Assembly: GCA_946811695.1 (NCBI GenBank)
Contig: OX328125.1
Span: 107,863,715-107,927,714, forward strand
DNA: 64,000 nt
DNA from: Gonocerus acuteangulatus
Taxonomy: Eukaryota; Arthropoda; Insecta; Hemiptera; Coreidae
Direction of reading: 5' to 3'
The notes beneath the pieces are model-generated. The model worked only from the letters and a program-made list of their open reading frames with translations. It was not told the DNA's origin and did not search any database. Positions 30,866-42,971 of the stretch are shown one piece after another. The position numbers and the translations under genes were made by a program. Numbering within the stretch: the stretch's first letter is position 1; the number at the start of each line of letters is the position of its first letter.

Positions 30866-31492
30866 AGCGGAGCATCGAGATATCCCCGACAACTCCGACT
30901 CGATATCTATGATCGCGCTAAAGCCGAGTATCGAGATATCCCCGACAACTCTGACTCGATATCTATGATCGTGCTAGAGCCGAGTATTAAGATATCCCCA
31001 ACAGCTCCGACTCGATATCTATGATTGTGCTAGAGCTGATTATCGATTTATCACTTGACAACTACGACTCGATACCTATGATCGTGCTAAAGCCGAGTAT
31101 GGTTGGTACGCCTTAAGAAAAAAAAAGAAAAGAAAAGCCGAGTATCGAGATATCCACGACAACTACGACTCTATATCTATGATTGTCCTAGAGCCGAGTA
31201 TCGAGATATCCCCGACAGCTCCGACTCGATATCTATGGTCGAGCTGGAGCCGAGTATCGAGTTATCCCTGAAACTCCGACTCGATATCTATGATTGTGCG
31301 AGAGACGAGTATAGAGTTATCCCTGGCAGCTCCGACTCGATATCTATGATCGTGCGAGAGTCGAGTATCGAGTTATCCCTGACAGCTCCAACTCGATATC
31401 TATGATCGTGCTAGAGACGAGTATCGAGATATCCCTGACATCAACGACTCGATATCTATGATCCTGGTAGAGCCTAGTATCGAGATATTCCC
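30866..31492. repeat. 57-bp minisatellite, about 11 units
   Basis: Unit GAGTATCGAGATATCCCCGA, then CAACTCCGACTCGATATCTA and TGATCGTGCTAGAGCC, with variants. Within each unit CGAGATATC and GATATC blocks are near-palindromic. One unit is interrupted at about 31100-31135 by an A-rich insertion. Confidence 0.93.
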
Positions 31493-32325
31493 GAGAGGCT
31501 TGTTGAATAATGGGCGGCTGGTATTGTTTGGAAGGGGAGCGGGAGGGTGCGTTCATTTTTCAGTGGCTCATCAAGGGTTGGCAAGCCTGCTTTACCCCAG
31601 GAAATTGGGCTACTTCGCCCAGGGGTTGGCAGTATTGAAGCATTTCCTCAGCATCCTCTCGCAGCCATATTCTCACCTCTTTCATTCATTCTCTCACAAT
31701 GAAATATCCCTTCTCTGGTTTACCGTTTTTTTCTGACAACCAAAACCTACTACTCCATTTTCTAAATACTCCAATTTTAAATTTTCTATTAATTTTAATT
31801 ACTTGTCATTTAAAAGAAAAACAGTCAGTCTTTTATATGAGTTGCACAATCTCTAGACACAACAAGAAATATTGATCTTATATTTTTTATTTATTTTTAA
31901 TGAAACTGTCATATTGCTGAGGGAATCAAATTTTGAATCATGGTTTACGCAAATGTTTAACGGATTGACATAATTGGTCACGTGACCGAACATTTTTTTT
32001 GACGGGAAATTAAATTCATAATTTGAGCGGTGTTTGTGTATTTCTGTCGTAAATTTATACTTACGTGCAATATATCAACCTATAAATAAAAACCAGCTGT
32101 TTGTTTGTTTGCCTTTTTCGTTCCTTAAACTAATCCACTCAGTTTGACCGATTTGGATCTAACTTGGCAAACAGGTAGGTCTTGACCTGGGGAGTGTTAA
32201 AGGCTAGGTCAAAATTGTCTAGAGCCCACAGTTCGGAGGTCACAGGTTCGAAACTGTGAACTTGAACAGTTACAGATTTGCGTTATTAGATGTTAATATT
32301 ACTTATTTGGTTACTAATTTATTTT
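31493..32325. other. Unassigned sequence
   Basis: No supported gene. It contains the 12-bp perfect palindrome GGTCACGTGACC at 31976-31987, with a CACGTG E-box core. Confidence 0.5.
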
Positions 32326-32468
32326 AGCGCGGTTACTCCCTATCTCCATAGGGAGAACCCGCTTATGAGGTTGACCTCATGACGCAATCTGGAAGTGTCG
32401 ACTAGAAACTTTCACGTTTCAGACGCTATAGATCACGAAAATATAGGTGGCCCAAATTTGTATATATA

Positions 32469-32537
<69 letters not shown>

Positions 32538-33783
32538 GCTTGTCTGTTCGCGCTCCTGACGGCTCAAAAATGGTCCGAATTTAATGAAATTTGGTACAAA
32601 AATCTGTCTTCTAATTTGAAAGGTCAAGTTCGTTAACCAGCAGAATCCGCCCAATGGAAGATGGTGTTTGGAGCGAAATTCGCGCAAAAAAAATCGTAAC
32701 GCTTACGTTTTTGAGTTCGTATGCTTGCAGGTACTTCTTTTATAGGTTTATTAACATAGGAAAACGAATGCAACCATTTCTAAGGCGACATCTGTAACCG
32801 TTTTTGTGAAAAGTGGAATTAATGTTTTCGCATGTCATTATTTTTTTGTGGGTACTTAGAATCGCGGGATTTAATTTAAATTTTTTCTACATCTTGGAAA
32901 TTAATCCCAACTAAGATGCTTAAATTTGGGTTATATTTGGAGTTAAAGAAGTATGCGATAAAAAAATTGTATTAATAGACATGAAAGATTTCGGATCTTC
33001 ATACATTTTTCGTAAATATCTCGATAACGGTTAGGAAATCGTGGTAAGTGGAAGATGACCATTCGAATGCTTACTAAATTCAATACAAAAAAAGTTCTGA
33101 AGCAATATTCGATGGGGCAACGTCAATCAGAGATATAAGCGCATAAAACTTAAAAAGTGTTTATTTTGTTGTTTTGAAGGGGATATTCTCTTTGTTTATT
33201 TCACTTTTTAATTGTTTGTTTTTTGTTGTCAATTGCATTTATCAGTAGAATTAGTATTCTAGTCAAATAAGCTAAGAAACGGCGAAAGGTATTGGTAATA
33301 CGTTTGGAATGGCTGTGGAAATCAAGATGGCTATGGCTAACCATGATGGCGAATACATAGGTTTGTTTTGAATTCTCCTATCTATATAACCTTCCTCGTG
33401 CTACAATTGAAGTTATCATTATTTCCTATTTTATAGAAAAATTTAACCCACGAGAGAATGAAATTTTATTGGCCATGAAGCACATATTTACAGTTGATTA
33501 ATACAGTGAAACGAATTTGCTAGTAAACAGAGAACTTAAAATGACAACGAATTTTCGGTTGATTGGAATAGAGCCTTCTCAGCAGTAGTCGAAGAGTGAG
33601 TACGTTTTCAGTACATAATTGTATTGACTTATTCAGCCATCCTCAAGAATGAGGATTAAGAATTATCCGCTTCTATGTAAGTTGGCTACTGTCAGTTTCC
33701 TGTTATTTGTGATGCCTAATCTACTCCACTACTTCGAGATGTACGGAACCGCGCTAAGATGACGCAGTTCCTGCGAGTCGGAC
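32326..33783 (-). mobile_element. Family B non-autonomous element, near full length
   Basis: Minus-strand element of 1458 bp. The 5' end at 33783 reads GTCCGACTCGCAGGAACTGC, preceded by A's, then AGCGCGGTTCC. The 3' end at 32326 has the hairpin CTCCCTAT/ATAGGGAG (32336-32355), GTAACCGCGCT, then AAAA. The 5' GTCCG..GCAGGA.CTGC, the subterminal repeat matching the 3' end, the (TA)n placement and the CAACCTCA block before the hairpin all parallel family A. No coding capacity seen. A decayed relative is at 51490-51760 and 52882-53030. Confidence 0.85.
32459..32537. repeat. (TA)n microsatellite inside family B
   Basis: TA tract at the position equivalent to family A. Confidence 0.95.
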
Positions 33784-33959
33784 TTTTTTATTTATAACAT
33801 AACAAAAAGGCATCAAAAGTGTGTCAAATATGTAGGAGAGAAATAAAGTTTGTGAAATTATTTAGTAAAGTTTTTATTTTGTGATTTTCTGGCTATAAGG
33901 AATATTCGAATATCACTTTATTTAGAATCTCCCAATACTGCATTTAGACGCACAATAAT

Positions 33960-34590
33960 CTGTTTAGTTGAATATTTCTATGTTTAGAAACGTACAATAC
34001 AATAATCTGTTCCGATACACAGTACTGGGCTTATTTACACAATACTATGTTTAGATGCAAAATAATCTGTTTGAACACCCGATACTGTGTTTAGATGCAA
34101 AATAATCTGTTTGAACACCCGATACTGTGTTTAGATGCAAAATAATCTGTTTGAACACCCGATACTGTGTTTAGATGCAAAATAATCTGTTTGAACACCC
34201 GATACTGTGTTTAGATGCAAAATAATCTGTTTGAACACCCGATACTTTGTTTAGATGCAAAATAATCTGTTTGAACACCCGATACTGTGTTTAGATGCAA
34301 AATAATCTGTTTGAACACCCGATACTGTGTTTAGATGCAAAATAATCCGTTTGAACACCCGATACTGTGTTTAGATGCAAAATAATCCGTTTGAACACCC
34401 GATACTGTGTTTAGATGCAAAATAATCCGTTTGAACACCCGATACTGTGTTTAGATGCAAAATAATCCGTTTGAACACCCGATACTGTGTTTAGATGCAA
34501 AATAATCTGTTTGAACACCCGATACTGTGTTTAGATGCAAAATAATCTCTTTGAACACCCGATACTGTGTTTAGATACACAATTCTGTCT
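33960..34590. repeat. 40-bp minisatellite, about 13 good units
   Basis: GATACTGTGTTTAGATGCAA plus AATAATCTGTTTGAACACCC repeated with very few changes from about 34040 to 34560, with degenerate units at both edges. A T-to-C variant (AATCCG) marks consecutive units at 34347-34480. Confidence 0.97.
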
Positions 34591-35064
34591 TTAGACGCAA
34601 ATTTCTCTGTTTCAAAACGAATAATATTGTTACCTGAAACACATAATATTCAACAGAGGAGCCTAAAAAAATGTAAATGTGTTGCACAAGGAGATATAAA
34701 GCCGATTAAGCCCTGTAATTTTCGCCCCTTTCGGCTAGAGTTGGTGGTGAAATTGATTTTCTTCCCCCCCCCCTCCCCTTTTATCCAGATTCTCGCCCCC
34801 CCCTCAACCACCGATTTCCAAGGATAATCCGAATTAGTGAATATTTATAAACCAAACTTTAATTCATTCTTGTTTTCCGGATTAATGAATATATTCAAGT
34901 TCTTTTATTTAGTTTGATTGAAAATATAAATTACCATGTATAAATATATGTGTGTGTAAATAGTATTTTTGGTTTTCTATTAGTTCATATAGAGGCTGTA
35001 ATTGTAGCGTTCCCTGAATATGCATCACAAATTATTCACGAATATAAACCAATATTTTCCGATA
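34591..35064. other. Unassigned sequence
   Basis: Poly-C near 34764 and 34795. A 60-codon frame (34950-35132) overlaps the start of the next array and is not convincing as an exon. Confidence 0.45.
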
Positions 35065-37479
35065 TTCAACCAGCTCCTAAATTAACTACCTATAAGGACA
35101 TGTATCTCCAAAGTCAACCAACTATCTATTAGGTCAAGCATCTCCAAAGTCAACAGACTCCTTAGTTAACTATCTATTAAGTCAAATGTCTCCTCAGTCA
35201 ACTAGCTCCTCAGTTAACTACCTGTTAAGTCAAATGTCTACTCAGTCAACCAACTCCACAGTTAACTATCTATTAGGTCAAGCATCTCCGAAGTTAACAG
35301 ACTCCTCAGCTAACTATCTATTAAGTCAAATGTCTCCTCAGTCAACTAGCTCCTCAGTTAACTACCTGTTAAGTCAAATGTCTACTCAGTCAACCAACTC
35401 TTCAGTTAACTATCTGTTAGGTCAAGTATCTCCTAAGTCAACAGACTCCTCAGTTAACTATCTATTAAGTCAAATTTTTCCTCAGTCAACTAGCTCCTCA
35501 GTTAACTACCTGTTAAGTCAAATGTCTACTCAGTCAACCAACTCCTCAGTTAACTATCTATTAGGTCAAGCATCTCCGAAGTTAACAGACTCCTCACTTA
35601 ACTATATATTAAGTAAAATGTCTCCTCAGTCAAATAGCTCCTCAGTTAACTACGTATTAAGAAAAATACCTCCTCAGTCAACTAGCTCCTCAGTTAACTA
35701 CCTATTAAGTATGCAGATCCTCATTTACCCAGCTTCTTAGTCGACTACTTATTAAATCAAATATCTCCTCACCCAACCAGCTATTTGGTTAACCAGCTCC
35801 TTGGTTACCTATCTATTAAGTCAAATATCTCATTAGTCAACCAGCTCCTCAGTTAACTAACTATTAAGTCAAATATCTCAGCAGTCCACTAGCTCCTCAG
35901 TTACCTATCTATTAAGTCAAATATCACCTCAGTCAACCGCTCCTCAGTTAACTACCTATTAAGTCAAATATCTCAGCAGTCCACTAGCTCCTCAGTTACC
36001 TATCTATTATGTCAAATATCTCCTCAGTCAAACAGCTCCTCAGTTAACTACCTATTAAGTCAAATATCTCAGCAGTCCACTAGCTCCTCAGTTACCTATC
36101 TATTAAGTCAAATATTTCCTAATCCAACCAGGTCCACAGTTAACTACTTCCTATGTCAACTATCTCCTTAGTAAAATATCTCCTCAGTCAATTATGTCCT
36201 CATTCAACCAGCTTCTTAGTCATCGTGTTTCTCAGACAACCAGCTCCTCGCTCAAATACCTATTAAGTCAAATATCTCCTCAGCTTACCAGCTCCTCAGT
36301 TAACTACTTATTATGTGAAACATAACCCCAGTTTAGTCAGCCTGCTCCTCAGACCACCCGCTTCTTAGTCAATCAGCTCCTCAGAGAACCAGCTCCTTAG
36401 TCAACTACCTATTAAGTCAAATCTCCTCAGCTAACAAGCTCCCTCGTTAAATAACTATTAAGTCAAATATACCCATAGCCAACAAGCTCTTTTGTCAACC
36501 AGCTCCTCGCTCAACTACCTATTAAGTCAAATATCTCCTCAGCTTACCAGCTACTCAGTTAACTACTTATTATGTGAAATATAATCCCAGTTTAGTCAGC
36601 CTGCTTCTCGGACCAGCCGCTCCTTAGTCAATCAGCTCCTCAGAGAACCAGCTCCTTAGTCAACTACCTATTAAGTCAAATCTCCTCAGCTAACAAGCTC
36701 CCTCGTTAAATAACTATTAAGTCAAATATATCCATAGCCAACAAGCTCTTTTGTCAACCAGCTCCTCGCTCAACTACCTATTAAGTCAAATATCTCCTCA
36801 GCTTACCAGCTACTCAGTTAACTACTTATTATGTGAAATATAATCCCAGTTTAGTCATCGTGACAACCAGCTCCTCGCCCAACTACATATTAAGTCAAAT
36901 ATCTCCTCAGCTTACCAGCTACTCAGTTAACTACTTATTATGTGAAATATAACCCCAGTTTACTCAGCCTGCTCCTCAGACCACCCGCTCCTTAGTCAAT
37001 CAACTCCTCAGAGAACCAGCTCCTTAGTCAACTACCTATTAAGTCAAATCTCCTCAGCTAACAAGCTCCCTCGTTAAATTACTATTAAGTCAAATATATC
37101 CATAGCCAACAAGCTCTTTTGTCAACCAGCTCCTCGCTCAACTACCTATTAAGTCAAATATCTCCTCAGCTTACCAGCTACTCAGTTAACTACTTATTAT
37201 GTGAAATATAACCCCAGTTTAGTCAGCCTGCTTCTCGGACCACCCGCTCCTTAGTCAATCAGCTCCTCAGAGAACCAGCTCCTTAGTCAACTACCTATTA
37301 AGTCAAATATCTCCTCAGCTTACCAGCTACTCAGTTAACTACTTATTATGTGAAATATAATCCCAGTTTAGTCAGCCTGCTTCTCAGACCACCCGCTCCT
37401 TAGTCAATCAGCTCCTCAAAGAACCAGCTCCTTAGTCAACTACCTATTAAGTCAAATCTCCTCAGCTAACAAACTCCCT
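35065..37479. repeat. 48-bp minisatellite evolving into a higher-order array
   Basis: The basic unit is 48 bp (TCTCCTCAGTCAACTAGCTC, then CTCAGTTAACTACCTATTAA, then GTCAAATG). From 35100 to 35740 three variant units alternate (144-bp higher order). The phase is open, giving a 184-codon frame (35186-35740) of 16-residue repeats such as SPQSTSSSVNYLLSQM. From about 36200 a different higher-order unit of about 260 bp appears (AGCCTGCTTCTC at 36600; related at 36340, 36967, 37222 and 37372), with stops in all frames. No splice or homology evidence supports a gene. Confidence 0.92.
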
Positions 37480-38475
37480 CTTGCTATAAGAAGCTTAGAA
37501 ATAGAGGAGATTACAAATCTACAAACAGAACCAATACAGAAACAGACCATTTCACTCACTCCTCCATGGCTCATTAAATTCACAATAGACACATCCCTCT
37601 CCAAGTACAAAAAGTCAAACATATTATCCAAACATTTATACAAAACTAACTTCTTGGACTTCTTAAATCGACAAACTAACTACATCCTTGAATACACCGA
37701 TGGTTCAAATACAAAACACGGCATTGGATCGGCAGCTATTGTAAATGGCACTATTTACAAGCAAAAACTCCCGGCGCTGTACAATATACTAGAAGCTGAA
37801 CTCCATGCAATATTTATTGCCCTCACTAACACTCCTCCATCACAACACACAAACATTATCATCTGTACAGATTCTCTCAGTTCACTACACATATTACAGA
37901 ACTTATACAGTCAATATCCCAAAGCAATCCAAATCAAACAACACATCTACAATTTACAACTTTCAGGCATACATACAACAATATATTGGCTGCCAGGACA
38001 TGAAGACCTAGGACTTAGTACGACTGCAGACGAACAAGCAAAATTGGCTACTCAAGACTTAACAATTCAACCACTAGATATTTTTTACCAAGATCTTACG
38101 AGACAGGCTAAACACCAAATCACAAACAAATGGCAAAATGACTGGACAAACCTATCTACCAACAACAAACTGCGACAAATAAAACGGAACATCGCGGAAT
38201 GGCCTTCCAGTCACAGACAAAACAGAAGAGAAGAAGTAGTACTAACTAGACTCAGAATTGGACACACACGAATAACACACGAGTACTTAATGACTAAAAA
38301 AGAAAAGCCTACATGTAAAATCTGTAACACCGAACTAACCGTAAAACACATACTAACAGAATGCCGAAAACGTCAAAATCTAGACTTATCGTATGACATG
38401 ACCGAATTACTTACTGACAGCAGTCCACACATACCAGCAATCCTTACACACCTCAAAACTATTAATATGTATGGA
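37480..38475 (+). CDS. LINE fragment: RNase H and Cys/His C-terminus
   Basis: The open frame starts at the junction with the satellite and runs to a stop at 38524-38526; homology ends near 38475. Numbering from 37654, RNase H residues are D16 (TDGS), E49 (AELHA), D73 (CTDS), H116 (PGH) and D126, all present. The tail has C221-x2-C224-x7-H232-x4-C237, then RKRQNLDLSYDMTELL. It belongs to the same LINE group as 10471 but is clearly diverged (for example PGHEDLG for PGHTGIP). RT and endonuclease are absent. The last 17 codons read into unrelated sequence. It has no promoter or start codon of its own. Confidence 0.88.
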
Positions 38476-39049
38476 TCTTTTTTTTTTCGCTGTCTTGTCT
38501 TCGTATTTTATGGGGACAGAATGTAGTGCTTTATATCATTACATGGATCAAAAAATCCACATTAAGAACATAGTGTTAAGTCAATTTAATAAAAAAATGG
38601 ACATGTGTCCTTTACCTCCGGGTTACAGAAATAATCATCATTTTAGGGAGAGGGGAATCTAAAAAATATTACTAATCAACAGACAACCTTCTACCCCTGA
38701 TCTATTTATTTCTCATTGCTCTTGGGTATAGATCTGAGGATGTCATAGTGAATAGCGAAAGTCAATTCGATTATGCCTAAAGAAGACTATATTTCAAGGT
38801 CCAATATGTGTGATGGTTGTTTTATTAGTCGATGGAAACATGTATGAGTCGCTATTTGTGAAGCGGTCACGTGTGGAGGATGTTGGGATCGATCAAAAAA
38901 CAGGGCTTCCGAAACCCCAAGAATACAGCTCGCGTGGCCTATTCTACCTTATGACGTAACTACATACATCATACAGGGAAGGAGGGCTGATAACCTTTTA
39001 TTTATTTGTTAGGATCCGCAAAAAAAGAGGACAATGGTTACATGTAGTT

Positions 39050-39051
<2 letters not shown>
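38476..39051. other. Unassigned sequence
   Basis: No supported gene, RNA or known repeat. Confidence 0.5.
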
Positions 39052-39052
<1 letters not shown>

Positions 39053-39107
<55 letters not shown>

Positions 39108-39128
39108 TTTATACATATATATATATAC
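39053..39128. repeat. (TA)n microsatellite
   Basis: TA tract with a few interruptions; ends in CACACACAT. Confidence 0.95.
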
Positions 39129-39132
39129 ACAC

Positions 39133-39460
39133 ACATACAGAGTGCCCCAGAGAAGCGGGTCACAAGAGAAATAACAACTAAGCGGTTTGAGATATCAAAA
39201 TTTTTCAAAGAGGCAAAGTTGTAGTTCTCGTCGAGATCTATAAAATGGTGCCCTTAGAAATGAAAAAATAACGCTTCTAAGGGCTCAAATAGGCCTTTGA
39301 AGGGAAGGGTTTCCTCTTTACCCATATTTTGCATTATATTTTTAAAATGTACTAACAAAACAAGGAAGAACCATGCAAAAGGGGGCTCGAATCGTCAAGT
39401 AGTTCTCAGTAAAAAATCCTCATTCCTCTGAAATTCCAAATAATGCACTTGAATGAAGCT
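39133..39460 (+). repeat. Dispersed repeat family H
   Basis: Inverted copy of 49685-49999. Shared blocks: GGTTTGAGATATCAAAAT, TTGTAGTTCTCGTCGAGATC, GAAGGGAAGGGTTTCCTCTT, GTACTAACAAAACAAGGAAG, and the distal TGCACTTGAA. Both copies abut long TA tracts at the GATATC end. Confidence 0.85.
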
Positions 39461-39645
39461 AATGAAAAAACACAATACATTTTCTTAGATAATAGGAATG
39501 CCTACTTACAACTTCGAGTAATTTGTGAACGAAAAATTGGCTCTTCTTAGCCACTCTTTCCTAAGAAATATACGTTTATTTTTTACATTACACCTTCTTT
39601 TTTTATATTTTGATGTCTTCTTGTAGGAATTTAGTGGTATAAGTT

Positions 39646-40030
39646 CTATAATTTATCGAATAAGTTTGTCTTGTTGAGATATTTGAATGAATACCTGTTT
39701 CCATCACCGAGTAATTCAGTCATATTGTAAGGTAAGTCATAGTTTTGCCGCTGTAAACATTCAGTGAGTATGTGCTTTATAGTCAGCGGTGTGTTACACT
39801 GTGTACATGTCGGTCTGTCCTGTCTTGTCATGAGATAAGAGAGTGTGTCAGTCGGGAATGGCCAATTCTTAAGCGGCATAATATCACTTCGTATCTTCTA
39901 TTATCCCTTTTGCTTGAAGGCCATTTACCTACTGTTTGTTTTATTTCTCGAAGGTATGCCGTAACCGACAGTCTGTTAGAATATGTTTTACAGTAAGACA
40001 TGTGTTACAAGACAGACATACTTTCTGAAA
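39646..40030 (-). pseudogene. Two LINE C-terminal fragments joined head to tail
   Basis: Reverse strand from 40030: CLSCNTCLTVKHILTDCRLR (a Cys/His tail), then directly a segment from further upstream of a second copy (VGKWPSSKRDNRRYEVIL, RLRIGHSRLTHS). After a frameshift the second Cys/His tail follows (CTQCNTPLTIKHILTEC, YNMTELL). Both match the LINE group at 10471 and 37480. The order (tail, then pre-tail plus tail) implies two copies fused by deletion or recombination. Confidence 0.8.
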
Positions 40031-40343
40031 CACTAACATGTACGACAAAATATAATATATAACCATAAGAATCCATTTCACCTTTTTTGCCATGAAAACT
40101 ATTTCACTCTATTCATTAAACTAGCCGAATACCCGTGCTTCGTCACGGCAAATAAGTAGTTATTTTATTCCGTTAAATAATGTATCAGCAAAATTAACGA
40201 TACTACATAACTTTTTGCAGTTTATTATCTTTATTCCAAGTTCTAAAATGTTAGTATTCCATTCACCGGAAATGGTACCTGCCTCCCCCCCTTCGAAATT
40301 ATTTCCTATGCACGCCCATGGTTACCAGTAACAGCATTATAAC

Positions 40344-40922
40344 CAGTGTTGGGCAAAACTAACGTTAGTAAACTAAACTAACGTTAGTTTTCTCTAACTA
40401 AAACTAAACTAATTTTGTATTTTTAGTTTAAGTTTTAGTTTAGTTTTAGATTTGTATAATTATTAATCATATGGACTCCGTTTTTAGTAATGCAATTAGT
40501 TTAGTTTAGTAAAAGAGACCTAAATTTGTGATTTTAGTTTAGTTTTAGTTTTTAGTTAACTAATTTAGTTTATCAAAGAACATATGTTTTCAAATTACGA
40601 GAAAAAGCCACAATTTCTTATTCTTAAGCAAGTTCTATTAGTTTTAATAATTTTCTTAATTATCGAAATAACATATGATTTATATTAATTCATGTTATTT
40701 TAGTAAAACTAAACTAAACTGAACTAAACTAAATTTTTAGTTTAGTTTTTAGTCAATTCCCAAAGATTTAGTTTTAGTTTTAGTTTAGTTAAAATCCATT
40801 AATTAGTAAAATTTTAGTTTTAGTTTTTTTTTAGGTTGCAATTTTTAGTTTAGATTTAGTTTATTCCAAAAAGTGAATTTAGTTTTAATTTTAGTTTTAG
40901 TTTTTAGTTTTGCCCAACATTG
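40344..40922. mobile_element. hAT-like MITE with perfect 8-bp TSD
   Basis: The left end CAGTGTTGGGCAAAACTAAC and the right end TTAGTTTTGCCCAACATTG form terminal inverted repeats of about 17 bp with one mismatch. ATTATAAC occurs immediately outside both ends (40336-40343 and 40923-40930), the 8-bp duplication expected for hAT. The 579-bp interior is made of AACTAAAACTAAACT and TTTAGTTTTAG repeats. It is the compact relative of 24378. Confidence 0.93.
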
Positions 40923-41003
40923 ATTATAACCGATATTGGTTAAATTTCGTTGTCAATAATAAATGTACGTTAAAATTAAAAATTTATGTTTTTCACATGT
41001 CTT

Positions 41004-41051
41004 TTGGAAACGCCAATTATATTTGCGAGCGAATATAATTGGTGTTTCCAA
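41004..41051. repeat. 20-bp inverted repeat with 8-nt loop
   Basis: TTGGAAACGCCAATTATATT mirrored by AATATAATTGGTGTTTCCAA with one mismatch, loop TGCGAGCG, inside the Helitron. Confidence 0.9.
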
Positions 41052-41449
41052 CACCAAAAGGTGTTCTGTCAGGGGACGATGATGAGTGAGGAGGCTGTGC
41101 AAGGATTCGGGATATTATTACATCGGAATAATAGTTGAAATTAACCTCATTAAAAAAAAAATACTATGAAATAGATAATGTACGGTAACAGCTGTTCTTT
41201 ATCGTCCTAGCAACGCATGCTGCCAAGGCTTGCCTGCTCTAACCGACTAAAACTTTAAACCCCTCTAAAAATACATATAAATTTGAATATCAAAAAATCC
41301 TTTCTTAGCGAGTGTCTACGCTCTATAGGGAGTGTCCATGCAAAATTTCAAATTTTTCTGTCGAGCGGTTTGGGCTGGGCGATGATAGGTCAGTGAGTGG
41401 AGTCAGTGAGTGAGTGCGTGGTATTTGACAAATATATAGTAGATAAATA

Positions 41450-41670
41450 ACTCATTAATTCTAATTTTATTTAATTATTTTTCTTTATACTTTTTTTTAC
41501 TATCTATACCTCATACATACATATTATACTTATATAATTGTCTGTAACAACTAATATTTTGGAGTGGGATTGTTAGGTTCAACACCTGCATCAGGTTAAT
41601 ACAGGAAATTAAATACTCTTCACTTTAGATGCGGAGCATCATCATCATAAATAAATAAATACATTATTTT
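41450..41670 (+). repeat. Family D, probable LINE 3' UTR
   Basis: Second copy of the 19085 sequence, ending GATGCGGAGCATCATCATCA then TAAATAAATAAATA. Confidence 0.7.
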
Positions 41671-41907
41671 TCGAATTTTGTTATCCTTCGTTATGTGCCA
41701 AGATTTTACCCACTAATCCTGCAATTACTCTTCTGGTCTCCATTTTCTGAATCATCTGAAACATTGTTTGTGTACTGTAGATTTCGATTTGAATGATTGA
41801 AGTGTTTTTGGTAAGTAAAAATTATCATTTGAGTGTATTATTACAAAAAAGTTATTTCCGAACTATTACTTTTTCAGTATCAAAAGTTAACAACCAGTTT
41901 AACCCCT

Positions 41908-42044
41908 GCGCCGACATCCAGGGTGCAGCGAGGAATTTTCCCAGCGAGCCTTGAGATGAGAAAATTCCTGCCGGAGGTGGGAATCGAACCCACCATCTCC
42001 CGCTTATGAATCCAGCGCGCTAGCCACTAGACTACGGGAGACCC
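41908..42044 (-). mobile_element. tRNA SINE 2, 3'-truncated
   Basis: Reverse strand: GGTCTCCCGTAGTCTAGTGG, box B GGGTTCGATTCCCACC, CCTCGCTGCACCCTGGATGT. The tail after GGCGC is missing. A C-run (42044-42057) abuts the 5' end. Confidence 0.85.
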
Positions 42045-42057
42045 CCCCCCCCCCCCT

Positions 42058-42970
42058 GTATTAAACACACTATATTCAGGAGGCCATGTGATGCTGAAAT
42101 CACTTGATATTAAAGTAGCAGGTGGGATATTGCGCGGGAAATAACTCCCAAAATGGCGCGATTCTCATTCAAATGAAATCCATTGCGAGTCCAATAAAGG
42201 CTAAAAGACAGAGAAAGCTGTGTTAATGTGCCGTCCGGTGATAAAGTTTTTTTTTATCGGCCCAATATCAGAAAGGAAGGACTTCTTCACTTTAATAAGG
42301 AAAAAACACGAAACGAGGCTGAGATTTGGCCGAGTTCCATTAGGAAAGGCAAGAGACCTTAAAAAGCAATAAGAAAAGGGTTTTAGGTTGAGGGGGAACC
42401 TCTTCTGTCCCCCCAGGACTGGCCGGGATATCCAGGCAGTCCTTCAGGAGTAATAAGGGATGAAGGATACCCTCCATCATCGAGATCCTGGATCCTTCTC
42501 CTGTCCTATTTCTTCCTATTCGAACCTTCTTTATAAGGATCGGGTAATCGTTTCACCCCTCCCCCCCTCACCACCCCTATTCACCCCCCCCCCCCTCCAC
42601 CCAATGCCTGAAGTACGGGATACGAATGGCGGAGACGAGATTGAGTCCCGGAGGTTTCACTCGAGAGGATAAACCCTTAATATTCCATTAGTATTCGCCC
42701 CAAGGGTCGCTATGGGCAATACGGGGGGAAGGGGTCGAATAGGGTGGGAGGGGTGGGGTGGTGAATAGCCCGGGGAGGGAGGGGGTGAATAGTGAGGGCC
42801 TGAATAACCCAGATACCCAGATAGCTTATTCAATTAATACTCCCGGCAACTACACCAGCACTTCATAAAGTACGGGTACGGTACGGGACCAGTATCCTGG
42901 AATCCAGGATCAAACATTTTTCAGCCAGCTAGAGCATGTTCAGAAAAATACACACACACATATATACATA
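42058..42970. other. Unassigned, GC-richer sequence
   Basis: Contains poly-C and G-rich runs at 42560-42600 and 42720-42785, otherwise no TE signature or open frame I can name. A 70-codon frame at 42460-42672 is P-rich through the C-runs and not convincing. Confidence 0.45.
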
Positions 42971-42971
42971 T

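Larger units (their letters stand above)
40121..41444 (-). mobile_element. Non-autonomous Helitron containing a hAT MITE
   Basis: Minus strand: the 5' end TCTACTATATATTTGTC is preceded by A. The 3' end has the hairpin CCGTG/CACGG (40133-40148), 8 nt later CTAG (40121-40124), then T. This is the canonical Helitron terminus (TC..hairpin..CTRR between A and T). The interior contains the hAT MITE 40344-40922 and a 20-bp hairpin at 41004-41051. Without the MITE it would be about 740 bp. No RepHel sequence. Confidence 0.78.

Noticed and set aside
34040..34590. CRISPR-like array
   Set aside because: The 40-bp unit is repeated without unique spacers; it is a minisatellite in a eukaryotic context.
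34950..35740. Repetitive S/T/Q-rich secreted-type gene with an upstream exon
   Set aside because: The upstream frame is in a different phase, the first repeat unit has stops in the repeat frame, and the array loses the frame further right.
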